A DNA stretch of 64,000 nucleotides, from contig CP091739.1 of assembly GCA_022010095.1 (NCBI GenBank), positions 930,001 through 994,000 on the forward strand. Reading direction: 5' to 3'. This stretch comes from Clostridium sp. (GTDB lineage Bacteria; Bacillota_I; Bacilli_A; RF39; UBA660). Numbering within the stretch: position 1 is the first letter of the stretch; every line of letters starts with the position of its first letter. Below are positions 1 through 7,361 of this stretch, piece after piece. Below the pieces are notes generated by a model. It saw only the letters and a list, made by a program, of their open reading frames with translations. It was not told the DNA's origin and searched no databases. A program made the position numbers and the translations under genes.

Positions 1-135
1 ACATTTTTATTCTTAATAGATTCAACTAATTCAATGGAATTTCTAATTAAAATGCTTCTATAAGGATCATTTAAAAGCAACAGCTAAATTTAAAAAAATT
101 GAATAGCAAAAAAAGAGTTTTTGGTTTTATCTTCA

Positions 136-769
136 TTAATTTGAGAAAAAAAGTGAAAATGATAATGGCTTAGTTAACTCACTAATAAAAGTTTCGAGCC
201 ACATTCGTAATCTTGAAATTCGTTCAATATCTAATTTCATTTCTGTTTGAAGAAAAATTATTCCAATGCAAAAATTGATACTATATCATTATCTTTAACA
301 CGATCATTATAACCCATCATGTAACTTTCATATAGACTATTAGAAATTTGTTTTTAGCTGTGATACTTCGGTAACATTACGCATTTCATTGATTTTATCT
401 CTTAAAAAATCTTTAAGTTTTTTAAGTTCAGCATTTAATTTTTCTTTTTCTTCAAGAGCAAAGTTTACATCATTACTATATTCATAATCACTATTAAAAT
501 ATTTATATATTGACTGAATAATCGTATATTCATCCATTGCTATTATTTTTTGTCCATCTTTAAATTTTATAGTAAAATCCATTGAAATGCCAAGATTTAA
601 AGATTCATCTAAACCAATACTATCAGTGACTTTATTAAACATTTTTTTATAATAGTCAAATACAAATTATCATATGCATCACGATTTAGCAAAGACCTTA
701 AAGTTTTTTTAATGATATTTCAAATCCAATATCATTAGGTAAACCAAGACTATTTAGTATTTCATCCAT
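136..769 (-). CDS. hypothetical protein with a coiled-coil segment
   Basis: I do not recognise this protein. ATG at 769 follows AGGTGA. The first ~23 codons (MDEILNSLGLPNDIG...) run into a frame break in a 7-A run; a 100-residue open stretch lies at 642-340, and further fragments in a shifted frame run to a stop near 136. The middle is rich in Glu/Lys/Leu (about residues 105-145) and looks like a coiled coil. The tail contains a basic stretch (ERISRLRMW). No signal peptide or membrane segment is visible. It sits just outside the outermost tRNA-Gly terminal repeat (943-957), so it may be cargo of a further unit or the old chromosomal neighbour. The exact C-terminus is uncertain. Confidence 0.45.
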
Positions 770-911
770 ATCTATCACCTATATAATATAATTATAACAT
801 TTCTTTAATGCATAATCTATTTATTTTTAACTGTAAAATATAGAAGTAGAAATAAAAAAATATTATCAATTAATTTTATCACTTTTTTTACCATAATTAT
901 TTTTTTGTATT

Positions 912-936
912 AAAAAAATCGAACTAAGAAGTTCGA
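912..936 (-). terminator. rho-independent terminator beside outer att-like repeat
   Basis: On the minus strand TCGAAC-TTCTTA-GTTCGA is followed by seven T. It lies directly after the outermost copy of the tRNA-Gly 3' sequence and may be the original tRNA terminator, displaced by insertions (inference). Confidence 0.6.
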
Positions 937-942
937 CTAAAT

Positions 943-957
943 AATCAATCTGGAGCG
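943..957 (-). repeat. att-like repeat, outer copy of tRNA-Gly 3' end
   Basis: Minus-strand CGCTCCAGATTGATT reproduces the last bases of the tRNA-Gly gene (GCTCCA) plus its first downstream bases (GATTGAT). The same core occurs at 2549-2562 and at the real tRNA (8019-8031). It is read as an attachment-site scar of site-specific integration. Confidence 0.6.
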
Positions 958-1333
958 AGTGTCGTAGTTATCTACAACTTTTTTTCTAATAACGAAAGAA
1001 TACATACCATATTCCGTTGCTAGATATAACATACCACGTTTTTAAGTATTTATGGAATAGATTTTTTTGTTAATTTTTACAATCTTTCGCATAAATTTGT
1101 TATTTCTATCTTATAAGTTGTTTGCCCATTTCTCTAATAATTTTTAAACTTTTTTTCGTTTTTCTTTATCTAATTCTACCAATGATTTAAACTCAATATT
1201 TGGGTCAGTCTTTTTAATATTTTTTTAAATTATAATATAAGTCCTTACCTATAAGTTTAAAAACCATTTGGTAAATTTTTTTAAATTCATAATTTTTTTA
1301 AAAATTATTATTGTTGATTCAAAATCATTCATA
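958..1333 (-). other. far end of the smaller island unit, fragmentary coding
   Basis: No intact gene. On the minus strand short shifted fragments can be read, for example a Lys/Glu-rich piece ending in ELDKEKRKK and KLLEKWANNL, which may be the C-terminus of the protein starting at 1588 or a separate broken gene. A small hairpin (GTAG-ATAA-CTAC) lies near 965-976, next to the att-like repeat. Confidence 0.3.
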
Positions 1334-1588
1334 TCAATTATTTTTCCTTATCTTTTCAGTTGTATATTCATTAACTTCTATCAATTTTTCTTCTATTAAA
1401 TTATGTATTATATTAGAAATCATAAATGGTTTAGATAAAGTTGCTTTGCAACACGATTCAGTATAATAGCCTTTTTTATTTAATATTGATATGATTTTCC
1501 CTAATTTTTTACTAACAATAAAACTATTTTCTATTTCTGTAATTTCAAATGTTGTAGCATTTATACAAATATTATTTTCGCCTTTCAT
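1334..1588 (-). CDS. hypothetical protein with GYxTxxCC motif
   Basis: ATG at 1588 lies 7 nt after GGAGG. The open part has 84 residues and contains KLGKIISILNKKGYYTESCC. In small proteins of phages and mobile elements a phrase like LNKKGYxTxxCCxGH is common, so this may be such a protein, but I cannot name a function. It is the only cargo gene of the smaller unit and is placed right behind the promoter and boundary repeat at 1603-1642, like the first cargo gene of the larger unit. The frame breaks near 1334 and the C-terminus may extend further left. Confidence 0.5.
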   Translation of the reverse strand: MKGENNICINATTFEITEIENSFIVSKKLGKIISILNKKGYYTESCCKATLSKPFMISNIIHNLIEEKLIEVNEYTTEKIRKNN

Positions 1589-1602
1589 TTTAAACCTCCT
1601 CG

Positions 1603-1623
1603 ACAAATTACTATTTATCTGTC
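1603..1623 (-). repeat. cassette boundary repeat, promoter-side type
   Basis: Minus-strand ACAGATAAATAGTAATTTGT between the promoter and the first cargo gene. The same sequence is at 7061-7081. Related half-motifs (AGTAATTTG, AAATTACAATTT) recur at the junctions inside the larger unit. Confidence 0.65.
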
Positions 1624-1636
1624 ACTTATATATATA

Positions 1637-1642
1637 ATTATA
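1637..1642 (-). promoter_or_regulatory. cargo promoter -10, copy A
   Basis: Minus-strand TATAAT 14 nt upstream of the boundary repeat. No good -35 is visible. Upstream lie two or three copies of TTGGAT (about 1680-1720), also conserved in copy B, which could be an operator. Confidence 0.45.
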
Positions 1643-1834
1643 CTATTTTTTTGGCAAATTTTTATCATCAATTTGCAACAACCAAGATACATCCAACATT
1701 TTTTTAGTATATATCCAAAAATATGGATTTTTATGTAATGTTTGTTTTTCCCTTTTATTTATAGGGATTTAAAAAAAGGAGTATGGTAGAGTTCTTCCAT
1801 ATTTTTAACCCAATTTTGCAAGTGCAAAATAAGA

Positions 1835-1892
1835 AATGATAGCACTATAATTCCTTTATTTATATAGAATAAATTAGGGTAGTGCTATCATT
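1835..1892. repeat. conserved 13-bp inverted repeat, copy A
   Basis: AATGATAGCACTA at 1835-1847 pairs with TAGTGCTATCATT at 1880-1892. The stem is identical in copy B, while the 32-nt loop differs in sequence. A conserved stem with a variable loop suggests that the fold matters, as RNA or as single-stranded DNA. A second palindrome TTTTGCA-AG-TGCAAAA lies at about 1813-1829. Confidence 0.7.
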
Positions 1893-1919
1893 CTCTTTAT
1901 CCTGCTTAATATTTATTTA

Positions 1920-2458
1920 TTATTTTTCATTAATTATCTCTTTAATAGTAGATCTAAATACTAATCCAAATGTTATATCTTTCCTTTAAATAAATTTAAA
2001 TCTATTATACGTATCACTTTCAACAATTCATAATTATCTAGTATTGGACAGTCAAATACTGTCATACCATTTTCAGTTCTATCTCCTTTATCTTCACGAT
2101 ATTCAATTTCAAAATATTCTCTTAAATAACCCAAATATTTATTTACTTGTTTTCTTTTCATTGGAGAAGATACTAAAACCATTTCTTGTTTATGATTGAC
2201 TTCAAATGGTAATTTATAATCATAAGCACCAACTTGTGTTAATTTAACTGCTTTATCAATAAAACTACTTCTAAAGTTTATTTGCTTGATATCTAAACTA
2301 CCTGTATTAGTTTTATCAATCACAATTTTATCTATATATTTTGATATAAATTGTTGCTTTTCTGTTACTATTCACTTTTTGGACTGTGAATAATAACAAT
2401 CAATACCTTTCCTTTTAATTCTTCACTTATTTTTAAGTTCTTTAGTTTCTATTGTCAT
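1920..2458 (-). CDS. island module protein, ~178 aa, unknown (copy A)
   Basis: Unknown function. ATG at 2458 follows AAGGAAAGTGAT and begins MTIETKEL. A 116-residue stretch is open at 2323-1973; the frames on both sides are broken by run-length errors, and with one correction the end reads ITFGLVF..IKEIINEK to a stop at 1920. There is no membrane segment; the protein is soluble, with charged and aromatic stretches (YLGYLREYFEIEYREDKGDR) and a KVLIVI beta-strand near the N-terminus. No tyrosine or serine recombinase motif is seen. Its position next to the att-like core in both units suggests a role in maintenance, excision or regulation of the unit (inference). Confidence 0.6.
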
Positions 2459-2487
2459 AACTTAATCACTTTCCTTTCTTAAATAAC

Positions 2488-2513
2488 AAAAAAACTAACT
2501 ATTTCTAGTTAGC
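2488..2513 (-). terminator. terminator after att core, copy A
   Basis: Minus-strand CTAACT-AGAAAT-AGTTAG followed by a T run. The same structure follows the real tRNA in copy B, so it is the terminator carried by the island module. Confidence 0.65.
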
Positions 2514-2548
2514 ATTTATTACTCTCAGAAGTAAATTTCCGAGTTTCC

Positions 2549-2562
2549 TATCAATCTGGAGC
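2549..2562 (-). repeat. att-like repeat, middle copy of tRNA-Gly 3' end
   Basis: Minus-strand GCTCCAGATTGATA, identical to the tRNA end and followed by the same ATAGGAAACTCGG tail as at the real tRNA. Upstream it joins a small hairpin (AATGAC-CCAT-GTCATT) instead of a tRNA body. It marks the junction of two tandem units. Confidence 0.65.
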
Positions 2563-2654
2563 AATGACATGGGTCATTTGCGAAAAAATAGAAACAAGTA
2601 ATTGATTAAATCAATCTATTAATAGTATAACATATTTTTCTATACTTTTAATCT

Positions 2655-2707
2655 AAATATTTATACTAATTTAAATATATTTATACTAATTTAAATATAT
2701 TTATATT
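2655..2707. repeat. 20-bp A+T-rich tandem repeat
   Basis: The unit ttatactaatttaaatatat occurs at 2661-2680 and 2681-2700, with partial copies on either side. The stretch is almost pure A+T and lies at the far end of the larger unit, beside the 23-bp repeats at 2747-2820. Confidence 0.8.
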
Positions 2708-2746
2708 CTTGTTATATTAATTCTTTATATTATATTATTATATTAT

Positions 2747-2820
2747 GTGTGACAAAATCATCACTCCTAGATGGACATTTTCATCACACCCTGATGGACA
2801 AAATCATCACACTGTGACAT
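2747..2820. repeat. 23-bp spaced repeats (iteron-like or IS21-like end)
   Basis: Three copies of GACAaaaTCATCAC start at 2751, 2774 and 2797 (the middle one is GACAttttCATCAC), followed by a partial GACAT at 2816. The spacing of exactly 23 bp is about two helical turns. This arrangement occurs in plasmid iterons and also resembles the multiple terminal repeats of IS21-family elements. No transposase or initiator gene is adjacent, so I cannot choose between these. Confidence 0.6.
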
Positions 2821-2876
2821 TTGTTATTATTCTTTCTATCAAAATAAAAAGACTAGTTATATTTCAAACTAATCTC

Positions 2877-2898
2877 ACAGATAAATTGTAATTTATCT
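2877..2898. repeat. cassette boundary repeat, terminal palindrome
   Basis: AGATAAATTGTAATTT plus ATCT is a near-perfect palindrome and contains the TAA stop of the DUF5301 gene. It is the last boundary of the cargo array. Its half AAATTACAATTT (minus strand) recurs at 3381-3394, 4944-4961 and 5332-5345. Confidence 0.65.
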
Positions 2899-3328
2899 AA
2901 CAAGTTTCTCTATCGAATTGTATTCATCTCCACTTATTTGATATATACCATTATATGGTTGTTCAATATAATAACTATTGTTTTTCTTATATACGAATAT
3001 TGTAGATACTCCAGCTTCTATAAAGTGAAAATCAACTTTTATTTCACCATCAATATTTACAGGTGCATCTTGTATGCTTTCGTTTTTAGTAACTCTTTTT
3101 GTACCATTTAAAACATATAGTATATCTTTCATTTCTTCTCTGTCATTAATACTAATATCTTTTTTTCATTTTTGATTTAATGAAATACTTTCTAATTTTT
3201 TTCAAGTTGAGGTAAATTGAGTGTATAAGTCCTTCTATCTCTAAAATGATAAAAAAATTCCTATCACTAACACTACTAATACAATTATACCTAATACTGC
3301 AAATAATACATTTTTTTATATTTTTCAT
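2893..3328 (-). CDS. DUF5301-family membrane-anchored protein
   Basis: ATG at 3328 lies 7 nt after GGAGG. A first hydrophobic segment (MKNIKK then VLFAVLGIIVLVVLVIG after correcting one A run) anchors the protein. Two more frame breaks lead to the intact 79-residue end (3132-2893). The phrases YTLNLPQLE, SIQDAPVNI, STIFVYKK and YYIEQPYNGIYQIS match what I know of the DUF5301 family, small proteins of unknown role in Firmicutes. The gene is the last cassette of the cargo array, flanked by boundary repeats on both sides (3349-3394 and 2877-2898). Confidence 0.65.
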
Positions 3329-3350
3329 ACCCACTCCTCCAATCATTTCA

Positions 3351-3394
3351 ACAAATTACTATTTTTTTCTAACTAATTACTAAATTGTAATTTA
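3351..3394. repeat. cassette boundary repeat pair
   Basis: On the minus strand AAATTACAATTT (3381-3394 region) comes directly after the lipoprotein gene, and AGTAATTTGTT (3351-3361) directly before the DUF5301 gene, with about 20 bp between. The order of the two halves is the same at 5306-5345. Confidence 0.6.
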
Positions 3395-3397
3395 TGA

Positions 3398-3981
3398 TTA
3401 TTTATATATTCTAATAACCTGATATTCATAATGATCATTGGCATTTGAGATTCCTACTGAAATACCTTTACCGTTATTAGCAGTTTCTTTAGCAGAAGAT
3501 TTTTTTCTTTGGCTTCTTTTTAACAATTCATCAATTTCAGAATCAGTAATTTCTTCATTATTGGCTTTAATCAAAAAGGTTTTGTATACTTTATAGCAGT
3601 AGTTTCATTATACTTGTCATTATCCATATAAATAGCACTCATATTAAGAATATCTTTTTCTTTATTTCCAGATGATTCAACTGGTTTTAGGTAGAATGCA
3701 ACATCATCAGATAGTGCAAACCAATATTTACCATTATCCACAACCATATAATCATCACTAGCAGGTGTATTTAATCCACTATCCATTATTTCAGTATTAA
3801 ATTTAGCAAGAATAGTATTTACAGTTTCTTTCTCAACCCATCCATATTTTTTATAAGTTTCTTCTAAATCCTTTTTAGCATCTTCTAATTCTTTTTTAGA
3901 ATCACTAACTGGATTGCCACATCCAGCAAGTCCTAAAACCATAACCCCACAAAGTAAAATTGCAAATAATTTCTTTTTCAT
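3398..3981 (-). CDS. lipoprotein of unknown function
   Basis: ATG at 3981 after AGGAGGAG. A signal peptide with lipobox LAGC (Cys about residue 20) shows export and lipidation. The 136-residue open part continues after one run-length correction with LIKANNEEITDSEIDELLKR to a stop at 3398, giving ~190 residues. A short coiled coil follows the lipobox (SKKELEDAKKDLEETYKK). The tail is Lys/Ser rich and ends VIRIYK. It is separated by only 17 bp from the upstream membrane protein gene with no boundary repeat between, so these two probably form one cassette. Function unknown. Confidence 0.65.
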
Positions 3982-3998
3982 CTTTCTCTCCTCCTATA

Positions 3999-4910
3999 TT
4001 ACTCAAACATTATTGAGTCCACAATAAATTTGCTAACTTCTTTCCATTCACTCATTTGTTCTTTAGTACAATTAAAAATTAACTAATCTTAATTTATCAT
4101 TAACAGAAAATACAATAATATGATTATAGATTTCTGTATCTGATCCCTCTGTTGTAAATTCCATTTCGCCAATTTTTATGATTGTTTCTTTCCCAAAAAA
4201 ATTAATTTTTACATCTTTTTGAATAATTTTTTTATAAGTCGATTCCATTGTTTTTGACATATTCTTCTATCTGACTATTTTTTTCATAGCAACATCATTC
4301 ATAACCAGTGCTACATTAATTGTTGTTTTTGTCATTTGTGTAAACAAGTGATGGAGCATTTCCATTTGGATATTTAATATTAACAATTTCATCACTCATT
4401 ATTTTAAATTCACTTGGAATCTTTATTTTAAATCCATCAAACATTTCATATTGTGTTTGAATGTTATTACCCTTATTAGTAGTAATGACTAATGTGTTTT
4501 CAATTTCACTTAAATTTTCCAGTGTTTTTGTAATATTTGGTATTGTTATAATAGCCCAAACAATTAAAACTACTATGCTAATTAATAGGCATACATTTAA
4601 AAATTTTTTTGTTTTTGTCTTTGTATTCTGGTATTTTTCTTTTTCCTTTTAAATAATATTGATGTATATTTTTTTAATATCTAAATCATTCTTTATATCA
4701 AGCACTATAATAGGAAGTGCTACATTAATAATTAAAAGTGTACTAATGATTGTTATATTAAATGGAATCATATTATTTATTGTTAGTATAATATTTGGTA
4801 TAACTATAATTGCTAATAACAATATAAGAATCATTTCATAAACATAATAGTTCTTAAATGCCTTATTTTTCCTTTTTTCATCATTTTTTTAAATTCATTT
4901 TTTTCTTCAT
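3999..4910 (-). CDS. three-TM membrane protein with extracellular domain
   Basis: ATG at 4910 follows GGAG by 6 nt. Several A-run breaks divide the frame; the pieces in order give a Lys-rich start, two membrane helices (MILILLLAIIVIPNIIL; ISTLLIINVALPIIVL), a basic loop, a third helix (LLISIVVLIVWAIITIP), then an extracellular domain (FDGFKIKIPSEFKIM ... NHIIVFSVNDKLRLVNF) ending at a TAA at 3999. I do not recognise a family. The outer domain beginning with a YEMFDGFKIKIP-type phrase resembles other short outer-face domains of Firmicutes membrane proteins. It is probably co-transcribed and co-inherited with the lipoprotein gene downstream. Confidence 0.5.
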
Positions 4911-4938
4911 TATTTTCTCCAATTTTTCTATTTTTTTA

Positions 4939-4961
4939 ACAAACTATAAAATTGTAATTTG
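4939..4961. repeat. cassette boundary repeat
   Basis: Minus-strand AAATTACAATTTTATAG: the TAG stop of the 4-TM gene lies inside the repeat, followed by TTTGTTAAAAAAATAG before the next gene. It is a degenerate version of the 3351-3394 boundary. Confidence 0.5.
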
Positions 4962-5291
4962 ACTAACTATTTTTTTAATTTTATTACCTATAAAACATCC
5001 AATTATTGATAATATAAGATATATAAATATAAATATCAGAACTGAGTCATTATAAAAATATAAACATTGTTGGAATAAATAATAAAACTAACAATATTGA
5101 CACCATTATTTTTAAGCCATACTTTTTACAAAATAGCACTGATATTATCAATGAGTACAACGGATAAACAATCCATAAATCACTCAAAAAAGTATAATTT
5201 GTACTTTCGGGTACTATTTTTGTTAATAATTGGTATTATATTATATATAACTAAGGTTAATAATATAAATTTAATAATATCTTTTTTTCAT
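4944..5291 (-). CDS. small four-TM membrane protein
   Basis: ATG at 5291 after GAGGA. With two run-length corrections it encodes ~115 residues that are almost entirely membrane helices: DIIKFILLTLVIYNIIPII, then WIVYPLYSLIISVLF, MVSILLVLLFIPTMFIFY and IFIYLILSIIGCFIG, with a basic tail NKIKK. The conserved-looking LLFIPTMFIFYN phrase occurs in small uncharacterised membrane proteins of Firmicutes. It has boundary repeats on both sides, so it forms a single-gene cassette. Function unknown. Confidence 0.55.
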
Positions 5292-5305
5292 ATAATCCTC
5301 ACTTT

Positions 5306-5345
5306 CAAATTACTATATATCTACCTATTTGCAAAATTGTAATTT
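5306..5345. repeat. cassette boundary repeat pair
   Basis: Minus strand: AAATTACAATTTTGC after vanZ, then AGATATATAGTAATTTG just before the next gene. It is the clearest internal boundary and has the same half-site order as 3351-3394. Confidence 0.6.
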
Positions 5346-5360
5346 ATATGTTTTGAAAAT

Positions 5361-5990
5361 TTATTTTATTGAAAAAAATAAGTGTTCAATATTCCAAGCA
5401 AAACCAAAAAGGATAATATAAGAAAAAAACATACCCAAAAAGCTTAAAAGTATATACCATATTACATCACTCTTACCTTTTACAGGCTTTTTTAAATGCT
5501 CTCCAAAACATAATGAAACTATTTGCCAAATAATATATCCGATTAATGCACCTATTGTATTAGCAATTAAATCATTGACATCAGTTGTACGGTTCGTAAT
5601 TAATTGAGATATTTCTATCATTAATGAAAAACCTGCCCCTAAAAATAATGTTTTATAAAATTTACGATAGTTCTTCCAAATAAAAGGAACTAAAAATCCA
5701 AAAGGAACAAGCATTAAAATATTTAAGTAAAAAGTTTTCTCTATGATGTTAAAAGGGATGAGATTAATATTAGCTTGAATAATTGATGTATTATCTCCAC
5801 CTTTTGGTGCATAAAATATATTTGTTAAACCTCCTGCACCAGTTAAATCATATACTTTCCAAAGATATAAAACGAAAATTAGCATTGCTAAAATTGATAA
5901 ATGATACCCTTTCCTTTTTCTTGCTGTAAAGTAAATAGTACACGGTAAAACAGCACATAAAATGCTATATATCACTTCTATAATAATCAT
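5361..5990 (-). CDS. VanZ-like membrane protein
   Basis: Intact 209-residue frame. VanZ family members are membrane proteins linked to low-level teicoplanin resistance in enterococci and to cell-wall processes elsewhere. Helices at about residues 3-20, 32-47, 87-105, 115-135, 145-165 and 180-200 fit this. NLIPF, LVPFGFLVP, LGAGFSLMIEISQL and the TTDVNDLIANTIGALIGY motif are characteristic. It starts 6 bp after the carboxypeptidase stop, so the two are translationally close and were probably inherited together. Few frame breaks here contrast with neighbouring genes. Confidence 0.85.
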   Translation of the reverse strand: MIIIEVIYSILCAVLPCTIYFTARKRKGYHLSILAMLIFVLYLWKVYDLTGAGGLTNIFYAPKGGDNTSIIQANINLIPFNIIEKTFYLNILMLVPFGFLVPFIWKNYRKFYKTLFLGAGFSLMIEISQLITNRTTDVNDLIANTIGALIGYIIWQIVSLCFGEHLKKPVKGKSDVIWYILLSFLGMFFSYIILFGFAWNIEHLFFSIK

Positions 5991-5995
5991 CTCCT

Positions 5996-6961
5996 TTATT
6001 TTAACTTACTATTTTTCAAATAATCTGATTCATCTATTGTTTTTAAAACATAATTAACATCATCATATCGTGAATAATTAGATTGTGAACCTAAACTACA
6101 TATCAAAAATTCTTTTCCATGCTTTTTATATAATACTACTAAATTAAAATCATCAGATAAAGAACCTGTTTTTACACCAATTACATTTTTGTTATAATAT
6201 TCTGATGTAGGATCAAGGAATGTATTTGTATTTTTCCAAGTCTGCATGCTACCATCTGGTAAAGTTGCTGTATATGAAGTTTGAGAAACTATATCCTTAA
6301 ACCATTCATTCTTTAATAAATCCATTACAACTTCTTTTAAGTCTAATACAGTTGTATGGGCTTCTGTATCAAATCCACTTGGATCATATAAAATAGTATC
6401 CTTATAATCATTTTGTTTTAAATATTCATTCAAGTTTTTCATAAAGACTTCTATTCGCTCTTTGCTAGTAGTAGCTTTAGGAGATATAATACCTCCACAA
6501 TAATCAGCTAATACATAGGCTGCATCATTCCCTGATGGTACTAACATTGCAGCAAATAAATTTTTAACATAATATTTCTTTTCTTTAATGTTTGCAACAG
6601 ATGAACCTTGTTTTGTTAATGAAATTGCTTCATTTTTTGCCAAAACTACATCATCTAAATCAACGAGTGTTGTTGCATAGTCAATAACAAATAATTTAGC
6701 TAAACTTGCAGGAGTTTGTTGTTCATTTGCTCTTTTAGAAACAAAATCGTTATTATTTGAAAGATCAACCGCTATCAATGATTTTGCATTATATGAATCT
6801 GGTATAGTATATCTGTTTATAAAACTATTTATTTTATTTTTTGTATCTCTAAAATTTTCTGGTTCAAGCGCCCAAGGTATAAAAATTCTTCCAAGTATTA
6901 TTATTGCAAAAACTATTACTATATACTTTGCTTTTTTTCTCTTTTTATTACAACCTCTCAT
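5996..6961 (-). CDS. D-alanyl-D-alanine carboxypeptidase (S11, PBP5-like)
   Basis: Intact 321-residue frame; ATG at 6961 follows AAAGGAGAG. The enzyme trims the terminal D-Ala of peptidoglycan stem peptides on the outer face of the membrane. An N-terminal anchor (about 12-30) precedes the penicilloyl-serine domain with SLAK (SxxK), SGN (SxN) and KTGS motifs in the right order and spacing. The usual C-terminal amphipathic anchor is missing; the N-terminal helix replaces it. It is the first cargo gene behind the 7095-7100 promoter and is paired with VanZ. A pair acting on D-Ala-D-Ala could affect glycopeptide susceptibility (inference only). Confidence 0.88.
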   Translation of the reverse strand: MRGCNKKRKKAKYIVIVFAIIILGRIFIPWALEPENFRDTKNKINSFINRYTIPDSYNAKSLIAVDLSNNNDFVSKRANEQQTPASLAKLFVIDYATTLVDLDDVVLAKNEAISLTKQGSSVANIKEKKYYVKNLFAAMLVPSGNDAAYVLADYCGGIISPKATTSKERIEVFMKNLNEYLKQNDYKDTILYDPSGFDTEAHTTVLDLKEVVMDLLKNEWFKDIVSQTSYTATLPDGSMQTWKNTNTFLDPTSEYYNKNVIGVKTGSLSDDFNLVVLYKKHGKEFLICSLGSQSNYSRYDDVNYVLKTIDESDYLKNSKLK

Positions 6962-7060
6962 TTATAAACTCTCCTTTAGCATATTATACATATATATAAA
7001 TACAAAAAAACAATTAATTTTTTTATTAAATTTATTTCATTTACTAATATAATTTCTTAT
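6962..7060 (-). promoter_or_regulatory. leader of the cargo operon
   Basis: About 100 bp of A+T-rich leader between the boundary repeat and the carboxypeptidase start. Minus-strand TATAAT near 6980 could be a second promoter. No gene. Confidence 0.35.
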
Positions 7061-7081
7061 ACAAATTACTATTTATCTGTC
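7061..7081 (-). repeat. cassette boundary repeat, promoter-side type
   Basis: Identical to the 1603-1623 copy over ACAGATAAATAGTAATTTGT. It sits between the promoter and the first cargo gene. Confidence 0.65.
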
Positions 7082-7094
7082 GATTCTATATATA

Positions 7095-7100
7095 ATTGTA
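7095..7100 (-). promoter_or_regulatory. cargo promoter -10, copy B
   Basis: Minus-strand TACAAT at the same place as TATAAT in copy A. It probably drives the 5-kb cargo operon. Upstream repeats TTGGATA, GTTGGATG and TTGGATG (about 7135-7175) may be binding sites of a regulator. Confidence 0.45.
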
Positions 7101-7283
7101 CCATAATTTCAACATATTTTGAAACTAAATTTAAACATCCAAGATTCATCCAACATTTCTAGTATATATCCAACAGTTGGAAGTAAAATAGAACCTTGCA
7201 AGCCCTTTAATTAAAAGGGATAAATCGAAAGTATGGTAGAGTGCTTCCATATTTTAACTCAATTTTGCAAGTGCAAAATAAGA

Positions 7284-7341
7284 AATGATAGCACTATAAA
7301 TCCTTTGATAATAAAGGATAATTTAGTTTAGTGCTATCATT
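7284..7341. repeat. conserved 13-bp inverted repeat, copy B
   Basis: The arms at 7284-7296 and 7329-7341 are identical to copy A, while the 32-nt loop differs. The TTTTGCA-AG-TGCAAAA palindrome lies just before it at about 7262-7279. Confidence 0.7.
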
Positions 7342-7361
7342 CTCTTTATCCTGCTTATTGT

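Larger units (their letters stand above)
1603..2562 (-). repeat. island module copy A (homologous to 7061-8031)
   Basis: About 960 bp is shared with 7061-8031. In minus-strand order it holds: tRNA 3' core, ATAGGAAACTCGG tail, terminator, ~178-aa protein gene, a 13-bp inverted repeat, a TTTTGCA/TGCAAAA palindrome, an ATGG/CCAT hairpin, TTGGAT repeats, a promoter -10 and a boundary repeat. Substitutions are scattered, but the most frequent differences between the copies are lengths of A/T runs. It forms the start of each island unit. Confidence 0.8.

Noticed and set aside
2549..2562. A second tRNA gene at 2549-2580
   Set aside because: Only the GCTCCA end is present; the upstream sequence is a short hairpin, with no acceptor partner, anticodon or T arm.
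2747..2820. CRISPR-like repeats
   Set aside because: The spacing is 23 bp from start to start with ~8 bp between conserved cores, so there is no room for spacers, and no cas genes are near.
4461..5342. Plus-strand hydrophobic ORFs at 4461-4652, 4659-4841 and 5097-5342
   Set aside because: They lie opposite minus-strand genes with RBS and coherent membrane proteins; they lack RBS and are reverse-complement shadows of A+T-rich membrane segments.
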